Shown here: positions 1-8,240 of the stretch, one piece after another
Numbering within the stretch: the first letter of the stretch is position 1
Layout of the letters: every line of letters starts with the position of its first letter
From: Hyphomicrobiaceae bacterium
GTDB lineage: Bacteria; Pseudomonadota; Alphaproteobacteria; Rhizobiales; Hyphomicrobiaceae
Direction of reading: 5' to 3'
Assembly (NCBI GenBank): GCA_021775735.1
Contig: JAJFHG010000048.1
Span: forward strand, 1-38,564
Length of the DNA stretch: 38,564 nt
The notes under the pieces: generated by a model
The model's input: the letters and a program-made list of their open reading frames with translations, nothing else
Databases searched by the model: none
What the model was told of the DNA's origin: nothing
Made by a program: the position numbers and the translations under genes

Positions 1-1
1 A

Positions 2-82
2 ACTAACGGTGGGCGCACAGCTTCACCTCTTGCCAAATCTGATACTGGCAGCATCAAAGAACGCATCTCAGAGCGTCAGTAA
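2..82 (+). CDS. Possible 3' end of a gene starting outside the window
   Basis: Frame 2 is open from the window edge to TAA at 80-82 and encodes 26 residues, rich in charged and polar side chains, ending KERISERQ. The composition resembles a hydrophilic protein C-terminus, but nothing identifies a family and so short an open frame could be chance. Only the sequence to the left of the window can settle it. Confidence 0.3.
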   Translation, partial: TNGGRTASPLAKSDTGSIKERISERQ

Positions 83-509
83 TCTGCAAATCTAGTTACG
101 CAAAACAATGACAAGTCTACCGCGCGGCGCAATTTCATCTTTCCCCTGATTGCGTCGCGCACTTCAGAGTGCTGCAATGTCCGCTTCTGGCCCTAAGCGG
201 ACTTCAATGGATAGTCGTGGGATATGCTGGCTTTGGCTGCCTCCACGGCCTGACCCAAGTCAAAGACCGAACGGGGCGGCTCTTACAGAATGCGTTCTTG
301 ATAAGTTGTTACTTCGACACCATATGTAAGATACTAAGGTGAATATCATTTGGATTGAGCCGCTAAGGGCGACTCAGCCAACTGTCTCCAGAAATTGTGA
401 GCATTTCGCCGCGAAAGCCTCAAGCAGTGGTTTCGTTCAGGTGCCGCTGCGGAAGCTCATGGCAAAGCGAGCCTGAAGAAATTTTATGCGACGTGAGTAG
501 CGTGAATGA
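83..509. other. Intergenic stretch without a supported gene
   Basis: No convincing reading frame is seen here. The stretch holds one copy of the GTCCGCTT/AAGCGGAC palindrome (178-204) and, at about 398-494, a short frame rich in Ala, Lys and Gly that lacks a usable start. That frame could be decayed coding sequence, but this cannot be shown. Confidence 0.5.
178..204. repeat. Intergenic palindrome, GTCCGCTT family, copy 1
   Basis: GTCCGCTT (179-186) and AAGCGGAC (195-202) form a perfect 8-bp stem around the loop CTGGCCCT. Related elements recur in the gaps at 1151, 1205, 1967, 3563, 4889, 4936, 9786, 9831, 11566 and 30773. Confidence 0.75.
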
Positions 510-722
510 ATGAAGGCATCAATGGAACGTAATGATAAATTTGAGGAACAGAGCACAAGTGTGAACCAGCAGTACGAAGGACGAGATCCGTCACACATCA
601 TTGAAGAGAAAATCCGCAAATGTCTGAATTGCCGTGCGCCGTTTCCGAGTGCGTGGTCAGGCGAACGCATTTGCAAGCGGTGCAAGTCAACTTCCGCATG
701 GCGAAGCGGTGCGTTGGGATGA
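510..722 (+). CDS. Small zinc-ribbon protein
   Basis: This 70-residue protein has a charged N-terminal half and a C-terminal four-cysteine motif, CLNC (about residues 38-41) and CKRC (about 56-59), a spacing typical of a treble-clef or zinc-ribbon fold binding one zinc ion. The segment from RKCLNC through the second CxxC to STSAWRSG resembles a short conserved hypothetical protein I associate with Hyphomicrobiales; this is recollection, not a search. Start ATG 510 is used; ATG 522 is an in-frame alternative. The leader just before the start resembles the one before the next small gene at 827. The molecular role is unknown; a nucleic-acid-binding role is only inference from the zinc motif. Confidence 0.72.
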   Translation: MKASMERNDKFEEQSTSVNQQYEGRDPSHIIEEKIRKCLNCRAPFPSAWSGERICKRCKSTSAWRSGALG

Positions 723-826
723 TGGCCGCAGGACTACTCCTAGAGTTCGGAGTGTGCGCTCCTGCGCCGCTCGTGCGCTGGTCAGGTCAGACGTGCAACA
801 GCACATAAAACGTGAGTACATCTTGA

Positions 827-1033
827 ATGGATGAAAAATCGATCGACCGCGTAGCGATGGGGCGTCTGGCAAAAGCCCTCATCTTCATATGCGGAGCGGA
901 CCACCCGACCACGATGGCCCTGAGGGCCGCAGCTGATAGCGGAACGGTGCGTGACATTAAGAATGCCCGCACACAGTTTCTCCGATTGAAACCTGGCGAC
1001 CGACGCGCTGCACTGACTATGATCGATGACTGA
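827..1033 (+). CDS. Small helical hypothetical protein
   Basis: It encodes 68 residues with no membrane segment or signal peptide and no motif I can name. The alternation of hydrophobic and charged residues, with a single Cys in the first half and the C-terminal stretch FLRLKPGDRRAALTMIDD, is what a compact helical protein looks like and is unlike the low-quality frames around it. It lies about 100 bp downstream of the zinc-ribbon gene on the same strand, and the sequence CGTGAGTA followed by TGAATG is found shortly before both start codons, so the two may share expression signals. An internal ATG at 857 is a possible alternative start. Function is unknown. Confidence 0.55.
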   Translation: MDEKSIDRVAMGRLAKALIFICGADHPTTMALRAAADSGTVRDIKNARTQFLRLKPGDRRAALTMIDD

Positions 1034-1150
1034 TTTCCACGCATAAAAAAGCGCTACTCGAACTCAATTAAAATGCGCGCGACAAACGATGCCCAAATCA
1101 GAGATATGTTGCTACCGAATCTCCCAGTCACGCCTCGTTTTCAATCTAAG

Positions 1151-1176
1151 TGTCCGCTAATGGGGCGTAGATGACC
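1151..1176. repeat. Intergenic palindrome, GTCCGCTT family, partial copy
   Basis: TGTCCGCTAATG matches the left half of the consensus (left arm GTCCGCT, centre AATGACCC, right arm AAGCGGAC), but the right half is lost. A more complete copy lies 30 bp further on. Confidence 0.5.
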
Positions 1177-1204
1177 AAACAGGGGCAAAGCTTGAGAAAC
1201 TTCA

Positions 1205-1230
1205 TGTAGCTAATGACCCAAAGCGGACTT
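1205..1230. repeat. Intergenic palindrome, GTCCGCTT family
   Basis: TGTAGCT, AATGACCC and AAAGCGGACTT follow one another. This is the full consensus with a damaged left arm (TGTAGCT in place of TGTCCGCT). It lies in the 238-bp gap before the cytochrome gene. Confidence 0.65.
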
Positions 1231-1271
1231 CGATCATATGTACAGCCTAGCCGATTGAATTGCGCAATCTG

Positions 1272-1751
1272 CTATTTCTTGGTGCCCAATCCGCTGAACC
1301 GATCCGATGCATATCGGCTATGGCACTGCACACACGCATCAAGCATGCGCGCATAGTAGAATCCCTGCAATTCGCTATCACCACCACGACCTGCACCAGA
1401 AAGTTTTCCGGCTAGCCCATGAAACTGCTTATCCATAGCTATGAACGCGGGGGGAACTGCGGCGATCAGGTCTTTCTTGTCTTCAGGCGTAAGAGACTGT
1501 TTCAGGATGAAACTATCGCGCACTTTCTCGCCAAGGTCCGACACAGTCCCGTGATCGCCACAAGCAATAGCGACAGCCAATTCTGCGGTTGCCTTGGAAA
1601 CCTGCTGCATCTCAGTGGCCAGCAATTTCTTCAACCTTGGCGTCAAATTTGGCCCAACTGGATCAGCAGCAAATACCATTGTGCAAGCGCCAATCGTCAA
1701 CAAGAGAAAAGCAGCTATCATCTGATTGGGTTTGCTTAGGCTGTATCTCAT
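1272..1751 (-). CDS. Exported monohaem cytochrome c, class II-like
   Basis: The 159-residue product starts with a Sec signal peptide (basic MRYSLSKPNQ, then hydrophobic MIAAFLLLTIGACTMVFA, cleaved near AFA-AD). It carries one haem-attachment motif, CVQCH, at residues 140-144, only 15 residues from the C-terminus. A single CxxCH near the C-terminus of a mostly helical domain is the arrangement of class II cytochromes (c' or c-556 type), which carry electrons or bind small gases in the periplasm. The ATG at 1751 is chosen over an upstream GTG (1775) because it begins a normal signal peptide and has AAAAGG upstream. The gene stands alone, so no redox partner can be read from its neighbours. Confidence 0.8.
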   Translation of the reverse strand: MRYSLSKPNQMIAAFLLLTIGACTMVFAADPVGPNLTPRLKKLLATEMQQVSKATAELAVAIACGDHGTVSDLGEKVRDSFILKQSLTPEDKKDLIAAVPPAFIAMDKQFHGLAGKLSGAGRGGDSELQGFYYARMLDACVQCHSRYASDRFSGLGTKK

Positions 1752-1966
1752 CTGTATCTCGACCTTTTCAATCACCGCTTTAAGTTAAACTACAATAGAT
1801 CAAGGAAGCACGTTTGGTGTCGTTGCATCAAGATCGGCCATAAAAGGGATTTATAGAGGCGGGCGGACGTCATGTCCCCTCCTGGTCCTGAGGAAACCTC
1901 AAAAAACGCTGACGGTAGCATCATCAATACGTGAAAAATCGGCCATAGGATTGGCGTTGCCAGCGA

Positions 1967-1990
1967 GTCTGCAAATGACCCAAAGCGGAC
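1967..1990. repeat. Intergenic palindrome, GTCCGCTT family
   Basis: GTCTGC, AAATGACCC and AAAGCGGAC match the consensus with two changes. It sits between the cytochrome gene and cbpM. Confidence 0.65.
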
Positions 1991-2050
1991 AATCCAAAAT
2001 CGTTTGATGCAGGCGGATGGAAAATGGGTAATATGACGTGGTTAGTTCTC

Positions 2051-2395
2051 TCAGTCGCCGTTTTCAATCTCATCTCGACCACTCTTCAGGACTTCTAGAA
2101 TTTGTGAGCTGATGTCGTCAGGTTGTGCCTCAACAGCGCGCAGAACGGCGCGGAGTTCGCGGCGCAGACCGTAGACTTGGTCTAGCAATGCCAGGAGCAC
2201 CGGCACCGTCTCGTCGTCGAATTCCAGATCATCCCTCATCTGCCGAATAAGAGCACATCGTGCGATGTCGAGATCGGAAAACGCATGACCAGTATCGGTC
2301 TGCGCCGGGGACAACCAGCCACGTTCAACCCATGTCTGAAGCCTCATCCTGGTCACGCCTGAAACACGAAGCAGTACGTCTTTTTCAGTCAACAT
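2051..2395 (-). CDS. cbpM: CbpM-like chaperone modulator
   Basis: This 114-residue protein matches the CbpM/YccV-like MerR-type helix-turn-helix family: an N-terminal HTH-like segment (EKDVLLRVSGVTRMRLQTWVE), a Trp-Leu turn and a C-terminal coiled region with LLDQVYGLRREL. In characterised bacteria CbpM binds the J-domain of CbpA and blocks its co-chaperone and DNA-binding activity. The ATG overlaps the TAA of the upstream cbpA by one base (2395), so the pair is translationally coupled and expressed together in the order cbpA-cbpM, as in other bacteria. The family assignment rests on size, sequence character and neighbour. Confidence 0.85.
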   Translation of the reverse strand: MLTEKDVLLRVSGVTRMRLQTWVERGWLSPAQTDTGHAFSDLDIARCALIRQMRDDLEFDDETVPVLLALLDQVYGLRRELRAVLRAVEAQPDDISSQILEVLKSGRDEIENGD

Positions 2396-3327
2396 TACGG
2401 TTTGAACTCCCGTCTGTTACGCGGATTATAATCGTGCGTTTCAGCCCATGAACTCATGAAAGTATTCAAATCATCATCGATTGTATCAGGCATGATGATC
2501 TTGAGGTGGACCAGTTGATCGCCCTTGCTTTTGTTAGTCTTTATGCCCAGCCCCCGCAGCCGAAGCACTTGTCCGGACGAGGCTCCTTTCGGCACCGTCA
2601 TACTGACTGATCCCGAAATTGTGGGCACTTCCACCTTTCTGCCAAGAACGGCTTCGTGCAACCCTATCGGTAGCTTGATAACGATATTGTCGCCGTCACG
2701 TTCAAAGAGCTTGTGTGGTTGCACTTCGATGGACACGTGTGCATCGCCTGGTGGGGCACCGTGGCTCCCCGGTTCGCCTTTGCCGTTCAGCCGCAACGTC
2801 TGGCCATCCTTGATGCCGGCTGGAATGGATACGTCGAGCGTTCCGCCGTCCGGCATTGTGACCCGCTTTTTTGTTCCAGTTACTGCTTCCAGAAACGAAA
2901 TCGTCATGTGATATCGGACGTCAGCACCCGGGAACGGCATAGACGAGCCGCCGGGGCGGTATTGAGTCCCACCGCGTCTCGCGAATGCTTCCGAGAACAG
3001 ATCCCCGAGATCGCCTAAATCGTCAAAACCAGCGGTCGAGTTGTAATGGTGGTGAGCGTCCGTATCAGCATATTGGCGATAATATTGATGCTGCGGCGCC
3101 TCCGCACCCGCCTCATCGATTTTCCCGACGTCGTAAAGCTTTCTCTTCTCCTCGTCACCCAGAATAGCGAACGCAGAAGACACTTCTTTGAACTCTTCCT
3201 CGGCATTCTTGTTGCCAGGATTGAGATCAGGATGGAGCTTTTTAGCAAGCTTCCGGTATGCACTCCGAATGTCCTTGTGTGAAGCGTCCTCGCTTACGCC
3301 AAGAACATCGTAGAGTTTCTTGCTCAC
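2395..3327 (-). CDS. cbpA: CbpA-type DnaJ co-chaperone
   Basis: The 310-residue protein has an N-terminal J-domain with the HPD tripeptide (KKLHPDLNPGN), which stimulates DnaK ATPase. A Gly/Phe/His-rich linker follows, then two beta-sandwich substrate-binding domains ending near MPDTIDDDL. No cysteine zinc-finger region is present, so it is CbpA-type rather than true DnaJ. The likely start is GTG 3327, which follows a good AGGAG site; an in-frame TTG at 3342 has no better support. It is followed immediately by cbpM. CbpA proteins assist DnaK under stress and some also bind curved DNA. Confidence 0.93.
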   Translation of the reverse strand: MSKKLYDVLGVSEDASHKDIRSAYRKLAKKLHPDLNPGNKNAEEEFKEVSSAFAILGDEEKRKLYDVGKIDEAGAEAPQHQYYRQYADTDAHHHYNSTAGFDDLGDLGDLFSEAFARRGGTQYRPGGSSMPFPGADVRYHMTISFLEAVTGTKKRVTMPDGGTLDVSIPAGIKDGQTLRLNGKGEPGSHGAPPGDAHVSIEVQPHKLFERDGDNIVIKLPIGLHEAVLGRKVEVPTISGSVSMTVPKGASSGQVLRLRGLGIKTNKSKGDQLVHLKIIMPDTIDDDLNTFMSSWAETHDYNPRNRREFKP

Positions 3328-3677
3328 AATCGTCTCCTGCAATCTTCGTCGTGCTCAAGGTCGAATCTGATCATCTAACCGCTTCTTGAAGTTTTCGGGC
3401 CGGTCATTTGGGCAAGGTCATCAGCTAATTAGGCACCAGTTTGATTGCTGTCTATTTAGGTGTCTAGGCAATTGGGGTTTGAGTTGGGGTTATTACAGGT
3501 GAGTTTTTTGGAAATGGCCCTATTTGCCGCCACATGCGGAAGCAAAATTAGCTGAATTGAAATGGCCGCCCAAGGTCCATAGCGGACTTTTGGACTAACA
3601 GTTCAGCACTACCCTAACCTGTTCTGCATCGTTATTGAAGCACTGCTGCCTGCATATATTTATGCTAAAGAGTGGCG
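3328..3677. other. Divergent intergenic region of cbpA and the antiporter gene
   Basis: About 350 bp separate the two divergent starts. It is AT-richer than its surroundings and must hold both promoters, but no convincing -35/-10 pair or operator stands out. A degenerate copy of the palindrome family lies at 3563-3589. Confidence 0.5.
3563..3589. repeat. Intergenic palindrome, GTCCGCTT family, degenerate
   Basis: The right arm AGCGGACTT is intact while the left half (TGGCCGCCC) has drifted. It is kept because of its position and right-arm match. Confidence 0.45.
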
Positions 3678-4841
3678 ATGGAAACCTATGTTGTTTTTCT
3701 TGTTTTGGGCGGATTGCTTCTTCTTGGCCTCCTCGCAGATGAGATTGGCCGACGCACCAGGATGCCTCGCGTAACACTTTTGATTTTGTTTGGTGTTGCT
3801 GCTGGTCCATCCGGATTTGATATGCTGCCAAAGGCCTTTCAAGGCTGGTATGACTTCATGGCAACCATAGCATTAGCAATGGTTGCCTTTTTATTGGGCG
3901 GTCGACTTTCCCTCAATACCATGCGCAAGCACGGTAGGGAGATACTCACGATTTCCCTAACCGTAGTCATGGTAACGACGCTCATTGTAACTATTGGTCT
4001 AACAATGGTGGGAACACCCTTTCCCCTAGCACTGGTCCTCGCAGGAATGGCAACCGCGACCGCCCCAGCAGCAACACAAGACGTTGTGCGACAAACTGGG
4101 GCAAAGGGCCCCTTCACCGATACGCTGTTAGGCATCGTTGCGATAGACGACGCTTGGGGACTGATAGCGTTCAGTTTTCTCCTTGTGTTTGCAAAAGTTG
4201 TAATAGGGGATGGCGGTCTTGCTATTTTGAACGACGGACTATGGCAGGTCGGAGGAGCCGTCGCTATCGGTATCGCACTGGGATTACCCGCCGCGTATTT
4301 AACCGGTCGACTTGACCCTGGCGAACCGTCACAAGTCGAGGCTCTCGGAATTGTTTTTCTCTGTGCAGGATTTGCTGGCTGGTTTGAGGTGTCTTTCCTA
4401 CTAGTAGGAATTGTTGTGGGCGCGATTGTTATCAATTGTGCAAAACATCACAACAGGCCATTTCATGAGATCGAACATGTCGAGTGGCCTTTTATGGTGT
4501 TTTTCTTTGTGCTTGCTGGAGCCACTCTGCATGTTGCAAGTCTTGCCACGATTGGGGTCGTAGGAACCGCCTTCATTCTGCTGCGGTCGTTTTCTCGAAT
4601 TCTTGGTGGATGGCTTGGGGGCACACTTGCAGAGGCAAAAAAGTTGCACCGAGTATGGATCGGGCCAGCACTTATGCCGCAAGCTGGAGTGGCATTGGGA
4701 ATGGCGCTTGTTGCGAGCAACGAGCTCCCCCAGTATTCGGAATCCCTTCTGGCTTTGGCCATCGGGACAACAGTGGTGTTTGAATTGGCTGGTCCACTCA
4801 TGACCTGGATCGCATTGCGCAAAGTGGGCGAAGCGAGTTAA
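3678..4841 (+). CDS. CPA2-family cation/proton antiporter
   Basis: This 387-residue integral membrane protein has about 11-12 hydrophobic segments. The early segment PRVTLLILFGVAAGPSG is the family's second membrane helix and loop. The fifth-sixth helix region contains ATATAPAAT (about 125-133) and the acidic pair in IDDAWGLIAF (Asp157-Asp158); such acidic residues carry Na+ or K+ in exchange for protons. No C-terminal TrkA-N regulatory domain is present, so the protein is the membrane core only. ATG 3678 follows AAAGAG at suitable spacing; GTG 3672 is an alternative. Ion specificity cannot be read from sequence. It stands alone, convergent with the RND operon. Confidence 0.88.
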   Translation: METYVVFLVLGGLLLLGLLADEIGRRTRMPRVTLLILFGVAAGPSGFDMLPKAFQGWYDFMATIALAMVAFLLGGRLSLNTMRKHGREILTISLTVVMVTTLIVTIGLTMVGTPFPLALVLAGMATATAPAATQDVVRQTGAKGPFTDTLLGIVAIDDAWGLIAFSFLLVFAKVVIGDGGLAILNDGLWQVGGAVAIGIALGLPAAYLTGRLDPGEPSQVEALGIVFLCAGFAGWFEVSFLLVGIVVGAIVINCAKHHNRPFHEIEHVEWPFMVFFFVLAGATLHVASLATIGVVGTAFILLRSFSRILGGWLGGTLAEAKKLHRVWIGPALMPQAGVALGMALVASNELPQYSESLLALAIGTTVVFELAGPLMTWIALRKVGEAS

Positions 4842-4888
4842 AGCGCACGTAAGAAAGCTATCTAGTTTTGGGTCGGAGCCCAAGTTGA

Positions 4889-4916
4889 TGTCTCTTTCTG
4901 GCCCTTAGCTGACGTC
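4889..4916. repeat. Intergenic palindrome, GTCCGCTT family, degenerate
   Basis: TGTCTCTTTCTGGCCCTTAG matches copy 1 at most positions but both arms carry substitutions. It is paired with a better copy 20 bp downstream. Confidence 0.5.
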
Positions 4917-4935
4917 CAGATGCACCACGCAATTG

Positions 4936-4959
4936 GTCCGCTAATGACCCTAAGGAGAC
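4936..4959. repeat. Intergenic palindrome, GTCCGCTT family
   Basis: GTCCGCT, AATGACCC and TAAGGAGAC: the left arm and centre are intact, the right arm has one change. It is in the gap between the convergent antiporter and RND genes. Confidence 0.6.
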
Positions 4960-5132
4960 GACCGTGTATTCCGGAAATTGGTTTGGAAGCTACTGGTCCC
5001 AAAGATTTCCGCTTCTCGCAAACAACAGCAAGGACAAGATGTTTGCGATCATTCGGTCGCGTTAATGGCAACCTGCCTTTGCCCGTTGCAGTATGTCAAA
5101 ATGCTGATATGCAGACGCGCTCGTTATGCGAG

Positions 5133-8100
5133 TCAAGCAGCCTGTTCGCGCCGTTCGCGCGCCAGTGTTGAAAGTCCGAAATCATCCAAAATGGCGTAGA
5201 TGGACGGGACGACAAACAGCACGAGTAAGGTTGATGCAACCAGACCGAAGGCGAGACTGGTTACGAGCGGCACCAAAATCTGGGCTTGCAGGCTGGTCTC
5301 CGAAATGATCGGCAGAAGTCCGGCAATGGTTGTGACTGATGTCAGCAGGATCGCACGAAATCGAGCCCGGGCCGCCAGAGGTGCTGCTTGAGCTACAGTC
5401 GTGCCGGGGCCATGGCGATCCTTTATGAAATTGACTAGTAAAATGCTGTCGTTGACCACCACGCCAGCCAGAGCAACGAATCCAAGCATACTTGGCATAG
5501 TGAAATCGAGGCCCATCACGAGATGACCGAAAATGGCGCCGATAAAAGCGAAAGGGATTACTATCATCACTACAACAGGTTCCACATAGCTGCGGAACAG
5601 GAAACTTAGCAGCAAGAACACACCGATCAGGCCAAGAGCGAATCCCGATAGCATCGAGCGCTGAGTAGTTGCCGCGTTCTTGTCCTGGCCCTCGATAGCC
5701 AGCCTGACACCAGGGTGCTGTTTCAGGAACTCCGGGACGAAACGCCGCCTAGTATCTGAGATAACTTCGTTAGCGTTTGCAAATCGCACATCGACGTCGC
5801 CCTGGACGGTCACGGTGCGCACACCGTCAACACGATTGATCCGGGCAAACCCGCGATCTTCTACGAGGGTCGCTACAGCTGTTATGGGGACTAGAGCACC
5901 TTCAGGACTCGTGATTGTGAAATAGTCGAGATCGGCCAGATTGTCCCGGTCGCCTGGGTCCAGCCTAACGTCAATCTCAAACGATTCTGCTCCGACCTGA
6001 ATTTCACTGACCGTCGCGCCAAAAAATGCAGTGCGCAACTGATCGGCGACCAGTCGAGCGTCAATGCCTAGGCTTTTGGCCCCTTCCTTCAGTCGCACAC
6101 GGATTTCCGGTTTGCCGCTACGTAAGTCATCGATAATACTGTGAACGCCTTCGTAACGGCGTAACCAATCCTGAAGTTTGATCGAGGCCTTTTTTAAGGC
6201 ACCGAGATCCGCGCCCTGAAGACGCAGGTCAATGGCGATACCGGCAGGACCGGCGCGTGGCTGCGTGAATTTCAGGGCTATGACATCCGGAAGTTTGCCG
6301 ACCTGCTTGCGCCACCGCGCGAGAAACTCATCGTTCGTGGTCCGGCGCAAATCTCCACCAATCAGATCGACACCAATCGTTGCCACGTGCGCGCCCTGCT
6401 CGTGGGAATCCACATTCTGATTGAACTTTACGGTGGTGTGGGTGATCAGCCCCTGCCCCTCAGGCTGTTTCTTATCCAATTCAACGGCAACCTTGAGCAA
6501 TGCAGCGTTGACTGTATCGACCACCGCCTGGGTACGGCTCAAAGGTGTACCTTGGGGTAAAAGAATTCGTGCTTCCAGAACATCGCCATCCAGATCTGGA
6601 AAGGCTGAGAACTTGAGCCAGCCGCCAGCCATGGCGCTCACACTAAGCAGCAGCAGACCAATCGCACAGCCAGTGGTTAGATAGCGCCACTTCACGCACG
6701 TATCTACGGCACGGCCGACCATGTTTTCACGCATCCATTCGACGAAACCCTCGATCCTGTCCTGCATGGCTGAGCGTTTGTGGGCCCCGTGTTCCAACGA
6801 GTGGCTCAGATGCCGGGGTAGGATCAGAAAGGCTTCAACAATGGAAACAACCAGAACCGACAGCATAACCACGGGCACGACTTTCAACACTGCACCGATA
6901 TCGCCCTTTAGGAATGCGAGCGATCCAAAGATACAGATGGTGGTTGCGAACGACGCCATCACGCCGGGAAGTACTTGCCGCGTGCCGTCAACTGCGGAAT
7001 CAAGTGGAGATTTGCCCTGGCTCCGCTGGGTCGCAATGTTTTCGGCAATGACGATGGCGTCGTCCATCAACAGGCCGATGACGATCAACATCCCAACCAT
7101 GGTCAGCATGTTAATGGAATAGCCCAGCAGAACCATGATGGCGGTGGCACCGGCAAATGATACCGGCAGGCCCATAGTAATCCAGAAGGAGTAGCGGAAA
7201 CCAAAAAATATCCACATGACCAGGAACACCAGAAACAGTCCCTGCGCACCGTTTTTTAGCAGAAGATCGAGCCGGTCTTGGACGATTGAGGACACGTCGT
7301 TGGTTACGCTCATCGACACACCAGGCGGTGCTACCGCTGTTTCCCTCGCGATAAAACTTCGGACAGTGGCGATGACCTCAAGTGTATCGTCATTCTCGGT
7401 CTTGATGATATCGAGCATCGCGGCAGGCTTGCCGTCGAACAGAATCTTTTCCTCATCAAGATCGAAGCGATCGGTTGTTTCGGCAATGTCTCCAAGCCGG
7501 ATTTGTCCGCCGCCCGCGCCTGAGACCACAACCAAGTCTAGAAACTCATGTACTTTCTTGCGTTCATCGGCAAACCGGACCAGAATCTCACGCTCGCGGG
7601 CCTTGATGCTGCCTGCAGGCAGATCCAGGCTTTGCCGCGAGATCGCAGATGCGATATCGACGATACTTAGACCGAACTGGCGCAGCACAGAGTCTTTCAG
7701 CTCGATCCGGATCTGATGTTCTGAAAATCCCTTGATTTCCACCTTGGGGACACCACTGGCCAGCATTCGCCGCTTGACCTGCTCGGCATAGGCTTTGAGT
7801 TCGCTGCGTTGACTTGGGCCGGTGAGCGCAACCGATGCAACAAAATCTGTCCTCCCGAGCTGCCGAATAATGGGTTCTTCGGTTATCGTTGGAAAGTCCG
7901 TGATTGCGTCGATCTCGGTTTTCACATCGGCCGTGAAGCGATCGAGATTCATACCCTCGCGCATTTCGACAACGGCGACCCCGCGGCCTTCAAGGGCTTC
8001 ACATGTCACTTCCACAACGTTCGTTACGCCATCGACAGCATCTTCGATACGCCTGCAGATTGCCTCTTCAATATCCTCCGGCCGGGCGCCGGGATAGGCC

Positions 8101-8240
8101 ACTGTGATTTGAATTTTGCGTGGTTCCACGCGCGGAAAGGTTTCGCGCAACAAAGTTGGGGCGGCAAACAATCCCACGGCTAGGAATCCCGCCATGAGCA
8201 GATTGGCAAGCGTTGGATGATCGGCAAAGAAGCGTATCAT
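5133..8240 (-). CDS. RND efflux permease, HAE1-like
   Basis: This 1035-residue inner-membrane pump has the usual RND length and duplicated layout: TM1 at residues 13-30, a large periplasmic loop, a helix cluster near 335-480, a second periplasmic loop and a C-terminal helix cluster. TM4 contains GLLMDDAIVIAENI with the proton-relay aspartates at 393-394. The matching TM10 segment reads VVVNDSILLVNF, with Asn where AcrB has its relay lysine, a variant common in the broader COG0841 group. Such pumps export drugs, lipophiles or metals using the proton gradient. The start overlaps the stop of the fusion-protein gene by four bases (ATGA), so both are made together. No outer-membrane channel gene is linked. 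Substrate is unknown. Confidence 0.95.
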   Translation of the reverse strand: MIRFFADHPTLANLLMAGFLAVGLFAAPTLLRETFPRVEPRKIQITVAYPGARPEDIEEAICRRIEDAVDGVTNVVEVTCEALEGRGVAVVEMREGMNLDRFTADVKTEIDAITDFPTITEEPIIRQLGRTDFVASVALTGPSQRSELKAYAEQVKRRMLASGVPKVEIKGFSEHQIRIELKDSVLRQFGLSIVDIASAISRQSLDLPAGSIKAREREILVRFADERKKVHEFLDLVVVSGAGGGQIRLGDIAETTDRFDLDEEKILFDGKPAAMLDIIKTENDDTLEVIATVRSFIARETAVAPPGVSMSVTNDVSSIVQDRLDLLLKNGAQGLFLVFLVMWIFFGFRYSFWITMGLPVSFAGATAIMVLLGYSINMLTMVGMLIVIGLLMDDAIVIAENIATQRSQGKSPLDSAVDGTRQVLPGVMASFATTICIFGSLAFLKGDIGAVLKVVPVVMLSVLVVSIVEAFLILPRHLSHSLEHGAHKRSAMQDRIEGFVEWMRENMVGRAVDTCVKWRYLTTGCAIGLLLLSVSAMAGGWLKFSAFPDLDGDVLEARILLPQGTPLSRTQAVVDTVNAALLKVAVELDKKQPEGQGLITHTTVKFNQNVDSHEQGAHVATIGVDLIGGDLRRTTNDEFLARWRKQVGKLPDVIALKFTQPRAGPAGIAIDLRLQGADLGALKKASIKLQDWLRRYEGVHSIIDDLRSGKPEIRVRLKEGAKSLGIDARLVADQLRTAFFGATVSEIQVGAESFEIDVRLDPGDRDNLADLDYFTITSPEGALVPITAVATLVEDRGFARINRVDGVRTVTVQGDVDVRFANANEVISDTRRRFVPEFLKQHPGVRLAIEGQDKNAATTQRSMLSGFALGLIGVFLLLSFLFRSYVEPVVVMIVIPFAFIGAIFGHLVMGLDFTMPSMLGFVALAGVVVNDSILLVNFIKDRHGPGTTVAQAAPLAARARFRAILLTSVTTIAGLLPIISETSLQAQILVPLVTSLAFGLVASTLLVLFVVPSIYAILDDFGLSTLARERREQAA

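Noticed and set aside
3839-4435. 198-residue minus-strand frame within the antiporter gene
   Set aside because: It is the shadow of a membrane-protein gene, with Pro/Thr/Ser-rich meaningless sequence.
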